From contig CAZCLF010000003.1 in the NCBI GenBank assembly GCA_964499485.1, positions 62,001-126,000 of the forward strand: a DNA stretch of 64,000 bases, in the 5' to 3' direction. Below the pieces are notes generated by a model. It did not search any database. It had not been told where the DNA came from and saw only the letters and a program-made list of their open reading frames with translations. Shown piece by piece: positions 16,422 through 23,780 of this stretch. Positions within the stretch are counted from its first letter, which is position 1; each line of letters opens with the position of its first letter. Position numbers and translations under genes: made by a program. Origin of the DNA: Ga0074130 sp964499485. Lineage in GTDB: Bacteria; Pseudomonadota; Gammaproteobacteria; Burkholderiales; Rhodocyclaceae.

Positions 16422-17684
16422 TTAACGGCCGCCGCGCATGGCATCAAAGAACTCGCCGTTGTTCTTGGTGGCTTTGATCTTGTCGAGCAGGAATTCCATC
16501 GCTTCCAGATCGTCCATGTTGTATAGAAGCTTGCGCAGCACCCACATCTTTTGCAGGACTTCAGGCTTGAGCAGCAGCTCTTCACGACGGGTGCCCGACT
16601 TGTTCACATTGATGGCGGGGTAGACGCGCTTTTCGGCCATACGGCGATCCAAATGGATTTCCATATTGCCGGTGCCCTTGAACTCTTCGTAGATCACGTC
16701 ATCCATGCGGCTACCGGTGTCGATCAGGGCGGTGGCGATGATGGTCAGGGAGCCGCCTTCTTCCAGGTTCCGGGCAGCGCCGAAGAAGCGCTTGGGCTTT
16801 TGGAGGGCATTGGCATCCACACCACCGGTCAATACTTTGCCGGAGGTTGGCTGTACGGTGTTGTAGGCACGGGCGAGACGGGTAATCGAATCGAGCAGGA
16901 TGACTACATCCTTCTTGTGCTCGGTCAGGCGCTTGGCCTTTTCCATGACCATCTCAGCAACCTGCACGTGGCGGGTGGCGGGTTCGTCAAAAGTCGAGGC
17001 CACTACTTCGCCGCGCACGGTGCGCTGCATTTCAGTCACTTCTTCCGGACGTTCGTCGATCAACAGCACGATAAGTTCGACATCTGGGTGATTGCTCATG
17101 ATGGCATGCGCAATATGCTGCAGCATCACGGTCTTGCCGGACTTCGGGCTGGCAACCAGCAGGGCGCGTTGGCCTTTGCCGATTGGGGCGATGATGTCGA
17201 TGATGCGTGAGGTAGTGTTTTCTTCGGCGCGAATGTCGCGCTCAAGTTGTAGCACCTGATTCGGGTGAATCGGTGTCAGATTTTCAAACAGGATCTTGTT
17301 CTTAGTCGCTTCCGGCGGCTGTCCGTTGATGCTGTCGAGCTTAACCAAGGCGAAGTAGCGCTCGCCGTCCTTGGGCGCGCGAATTTCGCCGATGATGGTG
17401 TCACCGGTGTGCAGGTTGAAGCGGCGGATTTGCGATGGGCTGACATAAATGTCATCGGTGCTGGCCAAATATGAGGTATCTGGCGAACGCAGAAAGCCAA
17501 AGCCATCGGGCAGGATTTCGAGGGTGCCGTCACCGAAGATCGCTTCACCCTTTTTGGCGTGCTGACGCAGGATAGCAAAGAGCAGCTCCTGTTTGCGCAG
17601 GCGGTTGGCGCCTTCGATCTGGTGGGTAGCGGCTATCTCAAGCAGCTGACTGACGTGTTGTGATTTGAGCTCTGAAAGATGCAT
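16422..17684 (-). CDS. rho: Transcription termination factor Rho
   Basis: A 420-residue hexameric RNA helicase that ends transcription at Rho-dependent sites. Rho N-terminal helical domain (residues 1-45), the RNA-binding cold-shock-like domain with GDGTLEILPDGFGFLRSP, and the RecA-like ATPase domain with P-loop ASPKSGKT near residue 180 (APPKAGKT in many Rho proteins), LLIDERPEEVTE and LLDSITRLARAYN. The C-terminus with SGTRREELLL is normal. Lies downstream of trxA, the usual proteobacterial order. Confidence 0.97.
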   Translation of the reverse strand: MHLSELKSQHVSQLLEIAATHQIEGANRLRKQELLFAILRQHAKKGEAIFGDGTLEILPDGFGFLRSPDTSYLASTDDIYVSPSQIRRFNLHTGDTIIGEIRAPKDGERYFALVKLDSINGQPPEATKNKILFENLTPIHPNQVLQLERDIRAEENTTSRIIDIIAPIGKGQRALLVASPKSGKTVMLQHIAHAIMSNHPDVELIVLLIDERPEEVTEMQRTVRGEVVASTFDEPATRHVQVAEMVMEKAKRLTEHKKDVVILLDSITRLARAYNTVQPTSGKVLTGGVDANALQKPKRFFGAARNLEEGGSLTIIATALIDTGSRMDDVIYEEFKGTGNMEIHLDRRMAEKRVYPAINVNKSGTRREELLLKPEVLQKMWVLRKLLYNMDDLEAMEFLLDKIKATKNNGEFFDAMRGGR

Positions 17685-17847
17685 GGAGGCGACCTGAGGG
17701 CGATATGCGCGGTAGGCGTATGAAGAGGGGCGTTACGTGTGGGGAATGGGTGCGGCAGAAACGGGGGGGCGACGCGTGGAATCTTCAGCGATTCCTGCCG
17801 GATTACCGGCCAGTCGTACAAGCCAACTTAAAACAAGGCTTGCCGGG

Positions 17848-17892
17848 CGCTACCTGAAGCCTGTTGCAGTGAGCTGCAACGACCTCAGGCGC
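17848..17892. promoter_or_regulatory. Nested hairpin between trxA and rho
   Basis: The inner stem GTTGCAG / CTGCAAC (17863-17869 and 17874-17880) sits inside the outer stem CCTGA / TCAGG. It starts 14 bases past the trxA stop on the minus strand. No direct T-tract follows (only TTGTTTTAA about 15-20 bases on), so it may be a weak trxA terminator, an mRNA end stabiliser, or part of the rho leader. The remaining rho leader to 17685 has no other structure I can support. Confidence 0.5.
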
Positions 17893-17906
17893 GGAATGTA
17901 TAGTGA

Positions 17907-18233
17907 TTACAGGTTGCTGTCAATGAACGCCGTCAGCTGCGACTTCGATAGGGCGCCCACCTTGGTGGCTGCAATATCGCCTGCCTTGAACAGCATCAGG
18001 GTTGGGATGCCACGGATACCGAACTCCCCTGGGGTCTTCTGGTTATCGTCAATATTCAACTTGGCGATCTTAAGCTTGCCAGCGTATTCCTTGGCGACTT
18101 CGTCGAGGATGGGGGCAATCATCTTGCACGGACCGCACCACTCTGCCCAGTAATCGACCAGCACTGGTGTGCTGGCGTCGAGGACTTCGTTCTTGAAGGT
18201 GGCATCGGTAACGTGATGGATAAGTTCGCTCAT
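17907..18233 (-). CDS. trxA: Thioredoxin 1
   Basis: A 108-residue cytoplasmic dithiol reductase. The active site WCGPC is at residues 32-36, preceded by VLVDYWAE; the cis-proline is in GIRGIPTLMLF. ATG 18233 (MSELIHHVTD) is the usual thioredoxin start; the earlier in-frame ATG at 18245 would add four residues. Followed by rho. The 256-bp gap to the divergent fdxA (18234-18489) shows no gene. Confidence 0.97.
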   Translation of the reverse strand: MSELIHHVTDATFKNEVLDASTPVLVDYWAEWCGPCKMIAPILDEVAKEYAGKLKIAKLNIDDNQKTPGEFGIRGIPTLMLFKAGDIAATKVGALSKSQLTAFIDSNL

Positions 18234-18489
18234 GTGTGTTCTCATTTCGGGGAGGAGGGGCTGCCCGCTGTTTTCTGTCAGTTAGCTAGGGCATCCGTAA
18301 CAGCAAGGGGGCTTACGGCACCATGCTGATTCGGGAACCTTCATCCTAACAAAAAAAGCTTGGATGCGGGAAGCGCGCGCCTTTTGAGCCGCGCCATATT
18401 ACAATTGAGGCCAACCGGGCAGGTTTCAAGTCCTTTACTACAATCTGAACAACCCCGATCTAGCCCGCTGATTTGACGGAGATTCTGAC

Positions 18490-18813
18490 GTGACCTATGT
18501 TGTGACCGAGAACTGCATCAAGTGCAAATACACTGATTGCGTTGATGTTTGCCCGGTGGATTGTTTCCATGAAGGCCCCAATTTCCTGGTGATCGATCCC
18601 GATGAGTGCATTGATTGCACCCTTTGCGTGGCCGAGTGCCCTGCCGAAGCAATTTATGCTGAGGACGATGTTCCGGCGGGACAAGAGAGCTTTATTGCTC
18701 TGAATGCTGAGCTTGCCAAGACTTGGCCCGTCATCATCGAACGTAAGGATCCTTTGCCTGATGCAGACGAGTGGGCCAAGGCCAAGGACAAGCTAGCGCA
18801 GTTGGAGCGCTAA
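18490..18813 (+). CDS. fdxA: 7Fe ferredoxin (FdxA type)
   Basis: A 107-residue ferredoxin starting with GTG. The N-terminal cluster region is ENCIKCKYTDCVDVCPVDCF and the second is CIDCTLCVAECP. The FdxA pattern binds one [3Fe-4S] and one [4Fe-4S] cluster. A C-terminal extension of about 45 residues (NAELAKTWPVI, DADEWA) is typical. A low-potential electron carrier; partner not evident from neighbours. Confidence 0.95.
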   Translation: MTYVVTENCIKCKYTDCVDVCPVDCFHEGPNFLVIDPDECIDCTLCVAECPAEAIYAEDDVPAGQESFIALNAELAKTWPVIIERKDPLPDADEWAKAKDKLAQLER

Positions 18814-18837
18814 ATAGCCATCCGCGAGCCTGCTCGG

Positions 18838-18866
18838 AAAAAAGCCCCGCATATGCGGGGCTTTTC
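18838..18866 (+). terminator. Rho-independent terminator of fdxA
   Basis: The stem AGCCCCGCAT / ATGCGGGGCT is followed by TTTCTTTT and preceded by AAAAA. Located 25 bases past the fdxA stop. Confidence 0.9.
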
Positions 18867-18961
18867 TTTTCATAAATCCCTTTTATTGTTGTCTTGCTTG
18901 GTCTAGGATGAAATTGCCTGCTCGGTTCCGGTCAGGCCAATTTTGAGTAGGAGGACGCATC

Positions 18962-19408
18962 ATGAAGGTAAGGGAGATACTTGCACTCAAGGGGGCAATC
19001 ATTTTCAGTATTGATCCGGAGCAGAGCTTGCGCGATGGTGTCGTCGCGATGGCCGAGAACGACGTGGGCTCTCTGGTGTGTCTGCAAAGCGGGCGGTTGG
19101 TCGGAATGCTGAGTTTCCGTGAGGTGATGCGCGCCATCCGCAACCATGGGGCCGATTGGGGCTGGGTCAAAATTGCCGAAGTGATGGCGCCTAATCCACC
19201 TACTGCGACCATGGGTATGGATGTGGATGAGTTGCGGCGACTGATGTTGGAAACGCACGTTCGATATCTGCCTGTTGTCGATAATGGGACGTTGGCTGGT
19301 GTAATCTCGTTCCATGACATCGCCAAGGCGGTGCTCAAGGAGCAGGGCCAAGAGAACGAAATGCTTAAAGCCTATATCCACGACATCCCACAGGCTGCAG
19401 CACACTAA
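18962..19408 (+). CDS. CBS-domain protein
   Basis: A 148-residue stand-alone pair of CBS domains. The first runs from about residue 8 to 65 (SIDPEQSLRDGVVAMAEND, GMLSFREVMRAI) and the second from 72 to 130 (VRYLPVVDNGTLAGVISFHDIAKAV). Such proteins bind adenosyl nucleotides and act as energy or stress sensors; the partner is unknown. A good SD, AGGAGGA, precedes the ATG. It lies 67 bases upstream of an acyl-CoA ligase gene and may be co-transcribed with it. Confidence 0.9.
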   Translation: MKVREILALKGAIIFSIDPEQSLRDGVVAMAENDVGSLVCLQSGRLVGMLSFREVMRAIRNHGADWGWVKIAEVMAPNPPTATMGMDVDELRRLMLETHVRYLPVVDNGTLAGVISFHDIAKAVLKEQGQENEMLKAYIHDIPQAAAH

Positions 19409-19475
19409 TAAACAGGGGGCCGGCTCAGCTGAGTCGGTCCACCATTTGAGGCCGGCCCATGCCGGCTGCTTGCGC

Positions 19476-21164
19476 ATGGAAAAAATCTGGTTGCAGAGTT
19501 ACCCGCCGGGCGTACCGGCGGAGATTGATCCTGACGTATTTCCTACACTGCCAGCAATGCTGGCATTCATCATCCGTCGATACGGCCCAAAGCCTGCCTA
19601 TTCCGGCTTTGGTCAGACGCTCAGTTTTAACGACATTGGCCTGCTGTCCGGGCAGTTTGCAGCATGGCTGCACAGCGAGCTGAGGTTGCTGCCCGGCACT
19701 CGCGTGGCGCTGATGATGCCGAATATTCTGCCGTATCCCGTGTGCTTGTTTGGCGCCCTGCGCGCAGGCTGCACCGTGGTGAATTGCAATCCACTCTACA
19801 CCGCACATGAGCTTGAGCATCAGCTCAAGGATTCCGGCGCTGAGGTCATCGTTATTCTCGAAAACTTTGCGCATGTACTGGCTGAGATTCGTGAACGCGT
19901 ACCGATCAAGCATATTGTGGTGCTGCGCATGGGCGACTTACTGACGCCGCTTAAGCGCTTGCTAGTGAATGTGGCGGTGCGCCATGTCAAACATCTGGTT
20001 CCCAAGTATTCCCTCACCAATACGCTGACCTTGCATGAGGTGCTGGAGAAGGGGCGGCAACATCCTGTTCCCTGCCCCGATATCGCTAGTCAGGACATCG
20101 CGTTTCTACAATACACCGGGGGAACGACTGGGATTTCCAAGGCGGCGATGCTCTCGCATCGAAACATCATTGCCAATGTGATGCAGGCACGGGCGTGGAT
20201 CGACGCAAAGGTGGTCGACGGGGATGAAATCATCATCACTGCGTTGCCGCTGTATCACGTGTTCTCGCTGATGGCGAATTGCCTACTGTATGGCCTATTG
20301 GGTGGTCTGAATGTGCTCATTGCTAACCCACGGGACATTCCGGGGTTTGTGAAGGAGCTCAAGCGCCACAAGTTCACCGCTTTCACGGGCGTGAATACCT
20401 TGTTTGCTGCCTTGTTACGCAATAAGGATTTTGCGAGCGTGGACTTTAGCCATTTACGCATCGCTCTCGGTGGAGGCGCGGCAGTCCAGAAAAGCGTCGC
20501 AGAGCATTGGCGGGAGATTACTGGACAGCCATTGATTGAAGCGTACGGACTGACGGAGACCTCGCCTGCCGTAAGTATTAATCCCTTACAGCAACAGGCG
20601 TTTAACGCCACCATTGGTCTGCCGCTACCCTCCACCGAGCTGAGTATCCGTGATGACAGCGGACGCGAGGTCGCGCTAGGCTCACCGGGTGAAATTTGTA
20701 TTCGCGGGCCGCAGGTGATGCAGGGCTACTGGCAGCGCCCGGATGAAACAGCGTTGGTGCTAGGTGCAGATGGTTTTCTGCACACAGGCGATATCGGCAT
20801 CATGGATGCACAGGGCTATGTTCGGATTGTTGATCGTAAGAAGGAGATGATCCTCGTCTCCGGCTTCAATGTGTACCCAAGTGAGGTAGAGGCTGCGATC
20901 GCCTCATTTCCGGGTGTGCACGAAGTGGCTGCCATTAGTGTCCCTGATGAGCGTACCGGGGAGGCGGTCAAAGTTTTCGTGGTGCGCGAGGATGACAAGG
21001 TGACGGCGGAAGCGCTGGTTGCGCACTGCCATGAGAATCTCACGGGCTACAAGATTCCCCACCAGATTGAGTTTCGCGATGATTTGCCTAAGAGCAATGT
21101 GGGCAAGATTTTGCGTCGCAAACTGCGAGAGGACGAACTACAAAAGCGCGCTGGAAGCGTCTGA
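19476..21164 (+). CDS. fadD: Long-chain fatty acid-CoA ligase (AMP-forming)
   Basis: A 562-residue acyl-CoA synthetase that activates fatty acids via acyl-AMP. Motifs in order: YTGGTTGISKAAMLSH (P-loop-like ATP site), EAYGLTETSP, HTGDIGIMDAQGY, IVDRKKEMILVSGFNVYP, and the C-terminal catalytic lysine in KSNVGKILRRKLRE. The ATG at 19476 gives MEKIWLQSYPPGVPAEI, the normal FadD start; a longer frame upstream overlaps the CBS gene and has no family match. No clear SD is visible; a GCCGGC inverted repeat (19451-19466) precedes the start. Confidence 0.93.
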   Translation: MEKIWLQSYPPGVPAEIDPDVFPTLPAMLAFIIRRYGPKPAYSGFGQTLSFNDIGLLSGQFAAWLHSELRLLPGTRVALMMPNILPYPVCLFGALRAGCTVVNCNPLYTAHELEHQLKDSGAEVIVILENFAHVLAEIRERVPIKHIVVLRMGDLLTPLKRLLVNVAVRHVKHLVPKYSLTNTLTLHEVLEKGRQHPVPCPDIASQDIAFLQYTGGTTGISKAAMLSHRNIIANVMQARAWIDAKVVDGDEIIITALPLYHVFSLMANCLLYGLLGGLNVLIANPRDIPGFVKELKRHKFTAFTGVNTLFAALLRNKDFASVDFSHLRIALGGGAAVQKSVAEHWREITGQPLIEAYGLTETSPAVSINPLQQQAFNATIGLPLPSTELSIRDDSGREVALGSPGEICIRGPQVMQGYWQRPDETALVLGADGFLHTGDIGIMDAQGYVRIVDRKKEMILVSGFNVYPSEVEAAIASFPGVHEVAAISVPDERTGEAVKVFVVREDDKVTAEALVAHCHENLTGYKIPHQIEFRDDLPKSNVGKILRRKLREDELQKRAGSV

Positions 21165-21175
21165 CGCTTCCAGCG
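21144..21175 (-). terminator. Terminator of the cyanophycin operon, overlapping the fadD 3' end
   Basis: A perfect 12-bp stem CGCTGGAAGCGT / ACGCTTCCAGCG (21149-21160 and 21164-21175) with a 3-base loop, followed on the minus strand by CGCTTTTG. The last fadD codons and its TGA lie inside the hairpin. No T-tract on the plus strand, so it mainly serves cphA. Confidence 0.75.
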
Positions 21176-21185
21176 GTTATCGGTG

Positions 21186-23765
21186 TTACGCGGCCTGATC
21201 GGCCTCAGCCACACGCTTGGCGATATGTGCCAATGCCTCTTCGACTTGGTCTACCAGAACGAGGCATAAATCACCCGCTTGGAGGCGCTCCAGCGCACGG
21301 TCAATCGCGACGAACTCGCCGCGGATTTCCTCGATGTGGTTGGTCCGTGGCGCACCTTGCAGGCCTTGTCGCAACAGGCCGATGACTTCGCCATCACTGC
21401 GGCCACGTTGGCAAGCATCTTCAAAAAGCAGTGCTTCATCGAAAGCTGCACCGACGATTTGGCCTTGCTTCATGATGTCTTCATCGCGTCGATCACCCGC
21501 ACCACTGATCACGATGGAGCGACGCTTGGCCGGCATGACGGCGAGTGCCTGTGCCAGCGCAGCGATAGCGTCCGGGTTATGGCCGTAATCTGCCACAACG
21601 GTAGCGCCGCGATAATTGAACAAATTAAAGCGACCCGGGGCGGTGTCGCTGTCGGTGACAAAGCTGCCGAGGCCTTCGAGGATAGTTTCCCAAGCGATGC
21701 CTAAGGCCCAAGCCGCTGCAATCGAAGCCATGGCATTGTCGACTTGGAAGGGAATACTGCCATTCAGCGTGAGTGGCATTTGTGCCAATGGCAGATGCAT
21801 CTCAAACTTGCCTTCACGCGCGACAATCAAATCGCCATCGCGATAGACAACGCGGCCACCTTGCACCATGTGCTCGGCCATCAGAGCATTCAGTTCGGCG
21901 GCAAAGAAAGTGACGGCACCCGGACAGACACTCGCCATGCGTGCTGTATGAGCATCCGCTGCATTCAGCACTGCCATGCCTTTGGGCGACACGTTACGCA
22001 CAATCACACTCTTCAATACGGAGAGTTCTTCGACGGTATTGATGTAGTTCAGGCCGAGGTGATCGCCCATGCCGATGTTGGTCACAATTGCCACATCGCA
22101 GCGATCAAAACCCAATCCTTCGCGCAGCATGCCGCCACGCGCCGTTTCAAATACGGCCGCATCAACATCCGGATGCATCAGTACATTGCGTGCGCTACGC
22201 GGACCGCTACAGTCACCGGTATCAGTGCGACGCCCTTGGATATAAACGCCATCGGTATTCGTCATACCCACGCGCAGGCCGCTGGTAGCGATGATGTGCG
22301 AAGTCAGGCGCACCGTTGTGGTTTTTCCGTTGGTGCCAGTTACTGCCACGACGGGAATCCGGCCATTTTCTTCAGTACCGAACATGCTCTCGATGATGGC
22401 TTTACCTACATCGCGGCCTTTGCCGAATGAGGGGTTGAGGTGCATGCGCAGACCCGGCGCGGCATTGACTTCAACCACGCCACCATTTTGGTCTTCCAGC
22501 GGACGCTGTAGGGTTTCAGCCAGGGCATCAATACCGCAGACATCGAGACCAATCATTTTGGCCGCTTCAACAGCGCGTGCAGCGACGTCTGGATGTACGT
22601 CATCCGTCACATCAGTTGCCGTACCGCCGGTGCTGAGGTTAGCGTTGTTGCGCAAAATCACGCGCACGCCTTTGGCTGGAACAGAGTCCAGTGTCATCTC
22701 TTGTTTGGCGAGAATGCCGAGGGCAATTTCATCGAGTGGAATCTTGGTCAGCGAGGTGGCATGACCATCGCCACGCTGCGGATCAAGATTGACGATATCT
22801 ACCAATTTCTTGACGGTATGTTCTCCGTCACCAATCACATTCGGTGGCTCGCGCCGTGCTGCGGCAATCAGCTTGTCACCTACGACCAGCATACGGAAGT
22901 CGTGTCCGGGTAGGTAGCGCTCAACCATGATGTTGCGACGGAAACTGCGCGCGAAGTCATAACCGGCGACCACTTGCTCCTTAGTGAATAGATTGACGCT
23001 CACACCTTTGCCCTGGTTGCCATCCAGTGGCTTGACGACAACCGGCAGGCCGACTTCATTGGCGGCTGCCCACGCATCTTCCGCGTCGCTCACAGGACGG
23101 CCCATCGGAACGGGGACACCACCGGCATAGAGGAGCTTCTTGGTCAGCTCCTTGTCTTGGGCGATCGATTCGGCGATGGCGCTGCTACGGTCAGTTTCGG
23201 CTGCCTGAATGCGGCGTTGCTTGCTGCCCCAACCAAACTGGACGAGGCTACCTGAGGTGAGGCGGCGATAGGGAATGCCACGCAGTACTGCAGCATCGAC
23301 GATGGAGCCAGTCGAGGGGCCGAGGCGTACATCTTCATCCAGCTCGCGTAATTGACCTAGTGCCGCCTTGAGATCGAAAGGTTGATCATTCAGCGCAGCA
23401 TTAATCAAGGTTTCTGCCAGCTTGATTGCGAGCTGGCCGACTTCCTCTTCGCTGTATTCGACCACGACTTGATAGACCCCTGTCTCGTTGGTCTGCGTGG
23501 TACGGCTGAAGGTGACTGGGCAGCCGGCTTGCGCTTGCAGCCACAATGCAGCAGTTTCCAGCACATGCGCGAGCGAGATGGTTTCGTCCAGATGTTGTGG
23601 CTCGAACATGCCAATTTCAGGGAAGCGTTCGCGCAGGCGCGATTCAAAACCGGGCAGGTTGGCAATGGCGCGTTCAACTTCAGGGCAGCTGACAACCGCC
23701 TCGACGGAGGTGTGACGGCTCCACAGGTTCGGGCCGCGCAGGATACGGGTACGTGAAATTTCCAT
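21186..23765 (-). CDS. cphA: Cyanophycin synthetase, full length
   Basis: An 859-residue ATP-dependent ligase that builds the nitrogen and carbon storage polymer cyanophycin (poly-Asp backbone with Arg side chains). N-terminal CphA domain (about 1-160), ATP-grasp domain (about 200-460; VVKPLDGNQGKGVSVN, then VEVNAAPGLRMHLNPSFG), and a Mur-ligase-like domain with P-loop GTNGKTT at 477-483. The Mur C-terminal lobe (PGRFNLFNYRG, VADYGHNPDAIAALA) is present. Length matches characterised CphA enzymes (about 870). It lies 15 bases downstream of a shorter paralogue in one operon. Confidence 0.95.
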   Translation of the reverse strand: MEISRTRILRGPNLWSRHTSVEAVVSCPEVERAIANLPGFESRLRERFPEIGMFEPQHLDETISLAHVLETAALWLQAQAGCPVTFSRTTQTNETGVYQVVVEYSEEEVGQLAIKLAETLINAALNDQPFDLKAALGQLRELDEDVRLGPSTGSIVDAAVLRGIPYRRLTSGSLVQFGWGSKQRRIQAAETDRSSAIAESIAQDKELTKKLLYAGGVPVPMGRPVSDAEDAWAAANEVGLPVVVKPLDGNQGKGVSVNLFTKEQVVAGYDFARSFRRNIMVERYLPGHDFRMLVVGDKLIAAARREPPNVIGDGEHTVKKLVDIVNLDPQRGDGHATSLTKIPLDEIALGILAKQEMTLDSVPAKGVRVILRNNANLSTGGTATDVTDDVHPDVAARAVEAAKMIGLDVCGIDALAETLQRPLEDQNGGVVEVNAAPGLRMHLNPSFGKGRDVGKAIIESMFGTEENGRIPVVAVTGTNGKTTTVRLTSHIIATSGLRVGMTNTDGVYIQGRRTDTGDCSGPRSARNVLMHPDVDAAVFETARGGMLREGLGFDRCDVAIVTNIGMGDHLGLNYINTVEELSVLKSVIVRNVSPKGMAVLNAADAHTARMASVCPGAVTFFAAELNALMAEHMVQGGRVVYRDGDLIVAREGKFEMHLPLAQMPLTLNGSIPFQVDNAMASIAAAWALGIAWETILEGLGSFVTDSDTAPGRFNLFNYRGATVVADYGHNPDAIAALAQALAVMPAKRRSIVISGAGDRRDEDIMKQGQIVGAAFDEALLFEDACQRGRSDGEVIGLLRQGLQGAPRTNHIEEIRGEFVAIDRALERLQAGDLCLVLVDQVEEALAHIAKRVAEADQAA

Positions 23766-23780
23766 GATGTCCTCTGACCC

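Noticed and set aside
16551..17210. 219-residue plus-strand frame
   Set aside because: Antisense to rho, which is intact.
21744..22764. Plus-strand frames of 228 and 157 residues
   Set aside because: Antisense to cphA, no recognisable domain, no ribosome-binding site; cphA motifs are continuous on the other strand.
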